DNA from: SIG510 sp045540975
Lineage (GTDB): Bacteria > Bacillota > Clostridia > Oscillospirales > JAAYXM01
DNA length: 7,609 nt
Direction of reading: 5' to 3'
Assembly: GCA_045540975.1 (NCBI GenBank)
Contig: JAZQIE010000081.1
Location: 1 to 7,609, forward strand
Numbering within the stretch: position 1 is the stretch's first letter; the number at the start of each line of letters is the position of its first letter. Below, one piece after another: positions 1-5,568 of the stretch. The notes below the pieces were generated by a model, which saw only the letters and a list, made by a program, of their open reading frames with translations, searched no databases and had not been told where the DNA came from. Position numbers and translations under genes: made by a program.

Positions 1-69
1 ATTTCCTTCTGTATTTTATTGTATGCGAAGTGCAAAAAAAATCCAATACTTTTTTTCTGAAATTTATGC

Positions 70-98
70 TTGACAAACCGAGATGTGTCGACTATAAT
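70..98 (+). promoter_or_regulatory. Sigma-A promoter of tRNA-Leu
   Basis: A perfect TTGACA (-35) at 70-75 and a perfect TATAAT (-10) at 93-98 are separated by 17 bp, the ideal vegetative sigma-factor promoter. Transcription would start near 105, leaving a leader of about 20 nt before the mature tRNA at 127. The region upstream (1-69) is very AT-rich with A and T runs, and I see no gene in it. A full-consensus promoter fits a highly expressed stable RNA. Confidence 0.93.
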
Positions 99-126
99 AA
101 ATGATGCTGTTTGAAAGAGCAGATTT

Positions 127-211
127 GCGAGTGTGCTGGAATCGGCAGACAGGCACGTTTGAGGGGCGTGTGTCTTATGGCGTACGAGTTCAAGTCTCGT
201 CACTCGCACCA
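127..211 (+). tRNA. tRNA-Leu (anticodon GAG)
   Basis: This is an 85-nt class II tRNA. The acceptor stem GCGAGTG (127-133) pairs perfectly with CACTCGC (201-207), followed by discriminator A208 and an encoded CCA (209-211). The anticodon stem CACGT (154-158) pairs with GCGTG (166-170) through one G-T wobble. The loop TTGAGGG (159-165) places anticodon GAG at 161-163, reading CUC/CUU leucine codons. A long variable arm follows (about 171-183), as expected for leucine. The T arm ACGAG/CTCGT encloses TTCAAGT. It appears to be a single-tRNA transcription unit with its own promoter and terminator. Confidence 0.97.
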
Positions 212-213
212 AG

Positions 214-254
214 AAAAGAAGCACCAATCTTATTGCAAGATTGGTGCTTCTTTT
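214..254 (+). terminator. Rho-independent terminator of tRNA-Leu
   Basis: Bases 214-231 and 237-254 form a perfect 18-bp inverted repeat around the 5-nt loop ATTGC. The base of the stem is AAAAG/CTTTT, so the descending arm ends in a short T run. It begins three bases after the tRNA CCA end. The A/T symmetry would let it work on both strands. Confidence 0.9.
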
Positions 255-261
255 CAACTAA

Positions 262-331
262 ATCCGTCTTGCGACGGAATAAATCCGCTTCGCAGATGAA
301 ATCACTTCGTGATGAAATCTTTTGCAAGGAT
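262..331 (+). repeat. Array of four mini-hairpins
   Basis: Four small dyads follow each other at roughly 16-20 bp intervals. (1) TCCGTC/GACGGA, 263-278, loop TTGC. (2) ATCCGC/GCAGAT, 283-297, loop TTC, one C-A mismatch. (3) ATCAC/GTGAT, 301-313, loop TTC, perfect. (4) ATCTTT/AAGGAT, 317-331, loop TGC, one G-T wobble. Units 2-4 share an ATC...GAT frame, and units 3 and 4 are each preceded by GAA. The array sits between the tRNA terminator and the ribosome binding site of the next gene. It may be an intergenic repeat family or a structured 5' leader; the function is unknown. I see no convincing separate promoter for the downstream gene here. Confidence 0.7.
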
Positions 332-350
332 AAAAAGAAGGAGAGGTATC

Positions 351-1130
351 ATGCAGGTTGGAATCAATCTTTATTCGGATTTGCCGTATCGGGATGTGAT
401 TGCCGCGTTTTCGGAAAACGGAGTGGCGCACACGTTTGTCTGCACCGAGCATCCGCAATTTGAGGATGCGATGGCAGCCCTCAAAGCCGCAAATATCAAG
501 GTGGACAATTTCCACGCGCCGTTTCGCGGTCAGAATCGGATTTGGTCGGAGGACGATGAGGGCGAGGAGATGCTGGAAACCTACCTGCGTGCGGTGGAGT
601 CCTGCGTGACACACGGGGTGGACTGCATGGTGGCGCACGTGTCAAACGGCAGACCCATGCCGCCCATAAACGAAATCGGGCTTTCCCGATTCGACCGATT
701 CTTGGAATACGCGCAAAAGCACGGTGTGACGGTAGCGTTTGAGAATCATCGGTATGTGGAAAACGTGGCGGCGTTTATGGAGCGGTATCCGCAGGCGGGA
801 TTTTGTCTGGACACCTCGCACGAGCACGCGTTTACCGATGTGCGCTATCTTCCGATGTGGGGCGACCGTCTGGTTGCGACCCATATCAGCGACAATGACC
901 GTCTCTGTGATTTGGATTTCCATATGCTCCCGTTTGACGGCATCATTGATTTTACACAGACCGCGCGCGAGCTTGCCGCACTCCCCTTCCTCCCCACGCT
1001 GATGCTTGAGGTCAAGCCGAAGAATCATGCGTTGTATCAGGACATGGGGATTTCAGAATACTACACCGCCGCCGCAAAGAGCATTCGAACCTTTGCCGCG
1101 CTGGTGGATGAAATGCAAAAGACCAAGTGA
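351..1130 (+). CDS. Sugar phosphate isomerase/epimerase-like TIM-barrel protein
   Basis: This 259-residue protein belongs to the xylose isomerase-like / AP endonuclease family 2 TIM-barrel superfamily, whose members are usually cytosolic, metal-dependent isomerases or epimerases of sugars and polyols. Candidate metal and active-site residues follow the family order: H55 (FHAP), H96 (AHVS), E131 in FENH, D154 and H157 in LDTSH, H178 in THISDND, H191 in FHMLPFDG, and E220 in MLEV. The length is normal for the family and the fold looks complete. I chose the ATG at 351 because an AGGAGAGG ribosome binding site (339-346) precedes it. An upstream GTG at 309 is in frame but would add 14 residues encoded by the mini-hairpin array, and is unlikely. 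The gene appears monocistronic, ending inside its own terminator. The substrate cannot be told from sequence; an inosose- or ketose-type role is possible. Confidence 0.88.
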   Translation: MQVGINLYSDLPYRDVIAAFSENGVAHTFVCTEHPQFEDAMAALKAANIKVDNFHAPFRGQNRIWSEDDEGEEMLETYLRAVESCVTHGVDCMVAHVSNGRPMPPINEIGLSRFDRFLEYAQKHGVTVAFENHRYVENVAAFMERYPQAGFCLDTSHEHAFTDVRYLPMWGDRLVATHISDNDRLCDLDFHMLPFDGIIDFTQTARELAALPFLPTLMLEVKPKNHALYQDMGISEYYTAAAKSIRTFAALVDEMQKTK

Positions 1131-1146
1131 AAGCACTTGGTCTTTT
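1117..1146. terminator. Bidirectional terminator between convergent genes
   Basis: GACCAAGTG (1121-1129) pairs perfectly with CACTTGGTC (1134-1142) around loop AAAG. Flanking AAAA (1117-1120) and TTTT (1143-1146) give a T run on each strand. The TGA stop of the isomerase-like gene (1128-1130) lies at the top of the stem. The minus-strand gene ends at 1151, so the same hairpin probably terminates the opposing operon. Confidence 0.88.
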
Positions 1147-1150
1147 TTCT

Positions 1151-1480
1151 TTATGCCAGATTTTCTGCGATGCGGGCGAGTGCGAGTTCGAGTTCAAAGA
1201 GCGCACTCTCGCAGGGCGGCTCGTTTAAGAGCTTGATGGGAACGGACAGCCACTCCCCTTCACACTCGATTTTATACGGCATCTCCGCCACCAAACCCTC
1301 GCCCTGCGGCGCGTATACCAGAATCAAATGGTAGACCTCACCGCTGCGGAGTTTGAAGCAGGCGTTGATGGCATCGTCATACTGATCGATTTCGGAGACC
1401 CCCAAATCACGCAGGGTCCTCTTCGCTGTGGGGAGATTGCCGCAAATTGCGACACGAATGTTTCGATTCTTCTTTCTCAA
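1151..1480 (-). CDS. Conserved-looking hypothetical protein, 109 aa
   Basis: I do not recognise this 109-residue protein. It starts with TTG at 1480, supported by a strong GAGGAGG ribosome binding site 7 nt upstream; no ATG with a comparable site is visible. It has no signal peptide or membrane segment, so it is likely cytosolic. The N-terminal half alternates beta and alpha character: hydrophobic strand IRVAICGN (8-15), a basic helix TAKRTLRDLGV (18-28), a helix around 36-44, then strand YHLILVYAPQGEGL (50-63). This loosely resembles a Rossmann or response-receiver beginning, but the acidic pocket and phospho-acceptor aspartate are absent. A Leu/Glu-rich helix (91-107) closes the protein. 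It lies 20 bases after the SLH gene and is the last gene of the operon. Confidence 0.75.
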   Translation of the reverse strand: MRKKNRNIRVAICGNLPTAKRTLRDLGVSEIDQYDDAINACFKLRSGEVYHLILVYAPQGEGLVAEMPYKIECEGEWLSVPIKLLNEPPCESALFELELALARIAENLA

Positions 1481-1500
1481 CAGTTCGCCTCCTCGTCTTC

Positions 1501-3462
1501 TTAGTTTACATCGCTCCAGGTTTCGGTTCCGTCCGAGGTTTTGGTGTATTCATGGTCGTTGGTTGCTTCCTGCACCGCGAGGTAGTACCACGCATCCTCC
1601 GGATTGTCGACCCAAGTCACCATATCCGGGTGTAAATCGTGCTTGGAATTCGGGGTACGCTCGAGCATACGGTTGATGAGGGTGATTGCCTCGGCGCGGG
1701 TAATGAATTCATTCGGACGGAAGGAGCCGTCGGAATAACCGCGAATCCACCCGTGTGCCGCCGCTTCATAGATTTCCGCTTCCGCCCAATGCCCCGCGAT
1801 GTCGGTGAAGGTATGGGTCACCTTGTAATCGGAGGAGTCGAATCTTGCGCAGATGGCGGCAAATTCGGCACGGGTGATAAATGCGTCCGCGACAAAGTCG
1901 GTCGGAGTTCTGCCCTTGATGATGCCCGCATTTGCCATGGTAGCCGCGGAGGTGCGATACCATGCCGAGTCGGAAACATCGGTGAAGGGATGGGTGTCGG
2001 TGCGATACTTTGCACGGGTCTCCGCATTTAAGAGACGGAAGAAGATTTCGGTGGTTTCCGCGCGGGTGATGTTCTGCTCGGGGCGGACGGTTTTATCCCG
2101 ATATCCGCTCACATATGCGAAATGCTCTTCGGTGTTGAGGTAATCCTTCACCGTGGTGGGTGCGGAAACAACACCGCCGCCACCGCCTCCGCCGTAGCTT
2201 TGCGGAATCTTTTCCCATTTCGCATACAGGGTGAAGCTCTCATTCACCGCGAGGGTGAAATCGTATTCGTTTGAGAGTTCGCTGTCTTGATACCAACCCT
2301 TGAAGGTATGCCCTGCTCGGGTGGGGTCAGACGGTTTTGCGAGGATTTCCCCGTCTGTGACGGTGACGTCGGAAATCTCGCTTCCCCCGTTTGTTTCAAA
2401 CTTGACCGTATGGCGAACACTCGCGGTGGGAACGAAGCGCGCGGTATAGGTAATGTCTTCGGTGACATTGTCAAGACCCGGAGCCCATCCGTCGAAGGTA
2501 TAGGTTTCATCCCCATCCGCAGGTTTTTCGGGAAGTCCGCCCGAATAGTCGGGAACAGAGTTGTACGGAACATTTTCGTCCACTTCAAGCTCGCTGCCGT
2601 CATAGTTGACCCAGCGGACGGTATAGGTCTTCGCTTCCCATTTTGCGTAGAGCGTGAAGTTCTCATTCACCGCGAGGGCGAAATCGTATTCGTTTGAGAG
2701 TTCGCTGTCTTTATACCAACCCTTGAAGGTGTACCCTGCTCGGGTGGGGTCAGACGGTTTTGCGAGGGTCTCCCCGTCTGCGACGGTGGCATCGGAAATC
2801 TCGCTTCCCCCGTTTGTTTCAAACTTGACCGTATGGCGCACACTCGCGGTGGGAACGAAGCGCGCGGTATAGGTAATGTCTTCGGTGACCTCCGAAATCG
2901 CGGGCGACCAGCCCTCAAAGGTGTAGGTATACTCCGCGTCCGCGCTCTTTTCCGGAACGGCGCCGTCATAATGCGGGGTCTCGCCGTGGGGGACCGCATC
3001 GTCCGCTTCGAGTTCGGACCCGTCATGATTGACCCAACGGACAGTATAGGTCTTCGCCTCCAAAATCGGGGCGATGAGAAGGCGCATGGAGTACGAAAGG
3101 CTCGACACAACACCCTCGTCAAGGACGATGTCCGCGTCTTTGCGCACGGGACCTGCGATGATTGCACCGCAATCGTTCATCATCCAAAATTCCCAGCCCG
3201 CATGCTTCATGCCGTCCGGAACGGAATCCAAATAGGAATCCAGCTGTGCGGCAAGGGTGTCAGCACCCGCACCGTAGGAGATGTTTGTGAGTTCGTCGTA
3301 CTTGCCCTCGTAATCGTAGATATAATCCCCGAGTGCGAGTTCGTCCTCGCCCGTGTAGTAGCGGATGTATTCATCCAACACGCCCGATGCGGAGGCGAAA
3401 TTGCCGAGGAGCAAAATCACCGCAAGCCACAGACTAACGAGACCTTTGATTCTTTGTTTCAT
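1501..3462 (-). CDS. Secreted SLH-domain surface protein with InlB-type repeats
   Basis: This 653-residue protein is exported and probably held on the cell wall. A signal peptide (about 1-26: basic MKQRIK, hydrophobic core, ASASG) precedes a unique domain (27-135). Next come two copies of a 141-residue block (136-276 and 277-417), each containing two beta-grasp-like Listeria-Bacteroides (InlB B / Flg_new) repeats with FEGW/FDGW and FKGWY motifs ending in YAKWE. A seven-glycine linker (424-430) leads to three SLH repeats (about 440-482, 491-541, 550-600), each with an ITRAE motif (465, 529, 587). SLH trimers typically bind pyruvylated secondary cell wall polymer non-covalently. The C-terminal tail DAWYYLAVQEATNDHEY...ETW resembles tails I recall from clostridial SLH proteins. 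The ATG at 3462 has a GGAGGG site upstream, and the gene start overlaps the glycosyltransferase end by 29 bases. The ligand of the InlB-type region is unknown. Confidence 0.93.
   Translation of the reverse strand: MKQRIKGLVSLWLAVILLLGNFASASGVLDEYIRYYTGEDELALGDYIYDYEGKYDELTNISYGAGADTLAAQLDSYLDSVPDGMKHAGWEFWMMNDCGAIIAGPVRKDADIVLDEGVVSSLSYSMRLLIAPILEAKTYTVRWVNHDGSELEADDAVPHGETPHYDGAVPEKSADAEYTYTFEGWSPAISEVTEDITYTARFVPTASVRHTVKFETNGGSEISDATVADGETLAKPSDPTRAGYTFKGWYKDSELSNEYDFALAVNENFTLYAKWEAKTYTVRWVNYDGSELEVDENVPYNSVPDYSGGLPEKPADGDETYTFDGWAPGLDNVTEDITYTARFVPTASVRHTVKFETNGGSEISDVTVTDGEILAKPSDPTRAGHTFKGWYQDSELSNEYDFTLAVNESFTLYAKWEKIPQSYGGGGGGGVVSAPTTVKDYLNTEEHFAYVSGYRDKTVRPEQNITRAETTEIFFRLLNAETRAKYRTDTHPFTDVSDSAWYRTSAATMANAGIIKGRTPTDFVADAFITRAEFAAICARFDSSDYKVTHTFTDIAGHWAEAEIYEAAAHGWIRGYSDGSFRPNEFITRAEAITLINRMLERTPNSKHDLHPDMVTWVDNPEDAWYYLAVQEATNDHEYTKTSDGTETWSDVN
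2212..3057 (-). repeat. Tandem 423-bp duplication inside the SLH gene
   Basis: Residues 136-276 (2635-3057) and 277-417 (2212-2634) are tandem copies with an exact 423-bp offset and no gap. The half encoding VTEDITYTARF through the FKGWY/YAKWE repeat is nearly identical in DNA: by hand I count about 15 mismatches over 246 positions (2221-2466 against 2644-2889). The other half diverges abruptly after 2466/2889. This suggests a duplication later homogenised over only part of its length. Confidence 0.9.
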
Positions 3463-4144
3463 GTTGATTCCCTCCGTTTTTCAGAATATAAGTTAAATGA
3501 CGGATGCCGTCACGGATTGTGCGGAGATGGGATTTCCCGTTTCGTTTGTCGCGCGAAAGCGGGGTGGGAACTTCCTCAATCCGCCCGCGGTTTTGGGCGG
3601 TGCGCGCGATCAGTTCGGTTGCAAACTCCATGCCGCCGCCGGAAAGCGGAAGTGTCCGCGCAAACGCACGCCGTACGCCGCGCAGTCCGCAATGGAAATC
3701 ATACACATCGGCATGAAAGCGCGCACGTGCGAGTGCGGACAGGAGTTTTACGCCCACGCGATGGGAGAGCGGCATTGCACCGCGCTCGATTCCGCCCGAA
3801 AAGCGGTTTCCCACCACAAGGTCCGCCCCGCCGCGCAGGGCGGCGAGAAACCCGTCGGGATGTGCAAAATCGTAACTTCCGTCCGAATCCCCCATGAGGA
3901 CATATTCCCCGTTTGCGGCGTGAATTCCGCCGCGCAGAGCGTTGCCGTAGCCTTTTTCAGGGATAACGACAACCCGTGCGCCAAGGGACTGCGCAATGCT
4001 GCGCGAGGCATCGGTCGAGCCGTTATCCGCAACTAAAATTTCCGCCGAGAGTTGCAGCCGTGAGATGGCGGATTGGATTTCCCCGATACAAAAGGCGAGG
4101 CTTTTCTCCTCGTTCAGGCACGGGAGCAAGAAGGTCACTTCCAT
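3434..4144 (-). CDS. Family 2 glycosyltransferase, DPM-like
   Basis: This 236-residue GT-A-fold enzyme is predicted to move a sugar from a nucleotide donor onto a polyprenyl phosphate at the inner membrane face. Family motifs appear in order: LPCLNEEKS (7-15), ADNGSTD (39-45), GYGNALRGG (65-73), the DxD-like metal site DSDGSYDF (86-93), GNRFSGGIERGAMP (112-125), DFHCGLRG (149-156), EFATEL (173-178), and RDKRNGKSHLRTIRDG (198-213). Related proteins often continue into membrane helices after this last motif. Here the protein stops about 20 residues later without any. I chose the ATG at 4144 because AAGGAGGTG precedes it by about 7 nt; an in-frame ATG at 4189 would lie well inside the upstream gene and lacks such a site. 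Its start overlaps the membrane protein end by 10 bases, implying translational coupling and a shared pathway. Confidence 0.92.
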   Translation of the reverse strand: MEVTFLLPCLNEEKSLAFCIGEIQSAISRLQLSAEILVADNGSTDASRSIAQSLGARVVVIPEKGYGNALRGGIHAANGEYVLMGDSDGSYDFAHPDGFLAALRGGADLVVGNRFSGGIERGAMPLSHRVGVKLLSALARARFHADVYDFHCGLRGVRRAFARTLPLSGGGMEFATELIARTAQNRGRIEEVPTPLSRDKRNGKSHLRTIRDGIRHLTYILKNGGNQHETKNQRSR

Positions 4145-5409
4145 CGCGCGCACCTCCTTTTGGGTCGGATGCGCAGCCACACAAAGCAAAGCAGAGCAAA
4201 TACGGTGGTGACAAGCGCACGGTAGACGAAAAATTCATGGACATAGGAATGGTTGTTTAACACCAAAAATCGCAGAAATACCAAGCCGCCGAGTGCGAGC
4301 AGGAGCGACAGGCTCGGAATCTTCTCACGGGTGCGGAAGAGATACCAAACCGAGACCGAAACCGCGCCCGAGAGCGCTGTTCCGAGTACCACGCGCCCGA
4401 TTTGCACGCGGGCGGTACCGCCAAACAGTACGGTCAGGTTTGCAAGCACACAGGAGAAGAAATGCGCGGGACTGTTATACGGGTCGCTCGTATCCCCCGA
4501 GAGCATCCGCGCGGAGGCAAAGCCGAGTGCGGAGGAGACCGCGTCGCGGTGGGAGAAAAGACTCACCGCGCACCATTTCACCAAAAATGTGCCGCTGTAT
4601 GCAAGAAGCCAAAGGATGCCGCAGGTGAGAAGAAAGCGGAGTTCTGCGCGAACGGTGCGGAGGCGTCCTTCCTTTGCGCGCACCGCAAAGACCACGGCAA
4701 GCGGAAGGAGAAGCACCACGGTTTCGGTGGTGAGAAAATCAAAGAATGCGACCAGAACACCCCCGATGATGCTGAGATATGCAAGCGGTGTGTCCCCTTT
4801 GCGCTCAAACTGTAAAAAGAGCGGCAGGAGGAGAAATGCGATGAGGAATGCGGGCTGATACTCCATACTCAAACGGATGTGCCAAACACGTACCGCACAA
4901 AGAGAAAGGAGCAGGATGACCGCGAGGTCGAAATGCCGCCGCCCGAGTAGGACAAGGGAGAGGACGGCAAGCAGGACAAACACCGCAAAACCGATGGTTT
5001 TGATGCCTTGTACATTTGTGAACAAATGAAACAGGCGGATGAAAAGCGCGGTGCCGTGGGTGTAACGGGTGTAGTCGGTATTCGGCTCAGCCCCCATCAG
5101 CACGGATTGGTAAAGCCCCGCGTTTTCCCCGAGGTGCTCCCCGTTGTAATACCGTGTGTTCAAAACACCGCCGCGGCCCATGTGCCACGCGAGATTCAGC
5201 CAGATGGCGTCCGCGTAATTGTCTTCGATGGCGGAAAGGGTCGCGCCGTTTGTGTATTCATACACCGCGCGGTCTTTATAGTGATACACGCTTTGTGTGT
5301 AGTGTGTAAGCAAGCGTTCATTCGGAATCTTTGCCGAGAGGAAGAGCGCACACCACAGAAGCGAAAGTGTGACCGCAAAGACCGAACCGTAACACAAGAG
5401 TTTCTTCAT
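4135..5409 (-). CDS. Polytopic membrane protein, candidate GT-C glycosyltransferase
   Basis: This 424-residue integral membrane protein has an N-terminal helix (about 5-25) and a long extracytoplasmic loop (26-135). Many further hydrophobic segments follow (about 138-155, 160-172, 186-200, 210-242, 258-275, 340-357, 366-384, 399-413), and the tail is basic (RIRPKRRCARWK). This architecture resembles GT-C enzymes, which use polyprenyl-phosphate sugars. Supporting features are an acidic loop motif IEDNYADAIW (61-70, with E62, D63 and D67), FFDFLTTE (222-229) and NHSYVHEFFVYRA (386-398). The coupled downstream gene is a polyprenyl-phosphate-type sugar transferase, which fits a donor/acceptor pair, but I cannot assign a named family and a transporter or polymerase is possible. 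It is the first gene of the operon; the ATG at 5409 follows a purine-rich GGGGGAAGG. Confidence 0.8.
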   Translation of the reverse strand: MKKLLCYGSVFAVTLSLLWCALFLSAKIPNERLLTHYTQSVYHYKDRAVYEYTNGATLSAIEDNYADAIWLNLAWHMGRGGVLNTRYYNGEHLGENAGLYQSVLMGAEPNTDYTRYTHGTALFIRLFHLFTNVQGIKTIGFAVFVLLAVLSLVLLGRRHFDLAVILLLSLCAVRVWHIRLSMEYQPAFLIAFLLLPLFLQFERKGDTPLAYLSIIGGVLVAFFDFLTTETVVLLLPLAVVFAVRAKEGRLRTVRAELRFLLTCGILWLLAYSGTFLVKWCAVSLFSHRDAVSSALGFASARMLSGDTSDPYNSPAHFFSCVLANLTVLFGGTARVQIGRVVLGTALSGAVSVSVWYLFRTREKIPSLSLLLALGGLVFLRFLVLNNHSYVHEFFVYRALVTTVFALLCFVWLRIRPKRRCARWK

Positions 5410-5437
5410 GCCCTTCCCCCTTTTTTATCATGGCTTC

Positions 5438-5466
5438 ATTGTAGCATAAAACCCGTCTTCAAAACG
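5438..5466 (-). promoter_or_regulatory. Candidate extended -10 promoter of the surface operon
   Basis: Reading the minus strand, TACAAT (5443-5438) is preceded by TGC, giving the extended -10 form TGnTACAAT. The -35 position 17 bp away (5466-5461, CGTTTT) is poor, which is typical of extended -10 or activator-dependent promoters. Better -35-like hexamers, TTGAAG (5462-5457) and TTGACT (5478-5473), are badly spaced at 13 and 29 bp. Transcription would start near 5431, about 22 nt before the ATG. Confidence 0.6.
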
Positions 5467-5479
5467 GAGGTGAGTCAAA

Positions 5480-5513
5480 TTCGACCGTTTTTGCGTAAAT
5501 TTCGACTGTTTTT
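5480..5513 (+). promoter_or_regulatory. Direct-repeat operator, probable LytTR binding site
   Basis: Two direct repeats, TTCGACCGTTTTT (5480-5492, one mismatch in the core) and TTCGACTGTTTTT (5501-5513), have starts exactly 21 bp apart, two turns of the helix. The ACCGTTTTT/ACTGTTTTT cores resemble the 9-bp AgrA repeats (ACAGTTAAG type, 12-bp gap) bound by LytTR dimers. The second copy ends two bases before the -35 box of the response-regulator gene. That gene encodes a LytTR protein, so autoregulation is the simplest reading. The site also lies about 50-82 bp upstream of the predicted start of the divergent operon. Confidence 0.72.
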
Positions 5514-5515
5514 CC

Positions 5516-5544
5516 TTGAACATTTGCTGAAATCGTGGTTTAAT
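5516..5544 (+). promoter_or_regulatory. Promoter of the LytTR two-component operon
   Basis: TTGAAC (-35, 5516-5521) and TTTAAT (-10, 5539-5544) are separated by 17 bp. Transcription would start near 5551, giving a leader of under 20 nt before ATG 5569 that carries the AGAGGTG ribosome binding site at 5557-5563. The direct repeats abut the -35 box, the placement of an activator that contacts polymerase. Confidence 0.75.
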
Positions 5545-5568
5545 GGAAAGAGAACAGAGGTGACTTTT

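Noticed and set aside
127..260. tRNA-Leu as a mobile-element attachment site
   Set aside because: No integrase gene or second copy of the tRNA 3' end is present in the window.
262..331. Possible CRISPR array or riboswitch
   Set aside because: The units are about 16-20 bases with differing stems and no constant repeat/spacer pattern, so it is not CRISPR. No conserved riboswitch core that I recognise is present.
309..350. GTG start at 309 adding 14 residues to the isomerase-like protein
   Set aside because: These codons are part of the mini-hairpin array and the ribosome binding site itself (339-346). The ATG at 351 is correctly spaced and begins at the first barrel strand.
101..463. Open reading frame across the tRNA and start of the isomerase-like gene
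   Set aside because: It passes through the tRNA gene and its terminator in an unrelated frame and has no domain or ribosome binding site.
2833..3897. Plus-strand open reading frame of 354 codons
   Set aside because: It is antisense to the SLH and glycosyltransferase genes, has no ribosome binding site or recognisable domain, and has low-complexity Arg/Pro/Ala-rich stretches typical of a shadow of GC-rich coding DNA.
4253..4858. Plus-strand 201-codon open reading frame antisense to the membrane protein
   Set aside because: The product is Arg/Ser/Thr-rich without any domain, and the minus-strand frame encodes clear membrane helices in operon context.
5008..5568. In-frame 187-codon N-terminal extension of the response regulator
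   Set aside because: It runs antisense through the membrane protein gene and through the divergent promoter and operator. The canonical regulator start MRIAICDDD at 5569 has a good ribosome binding site.
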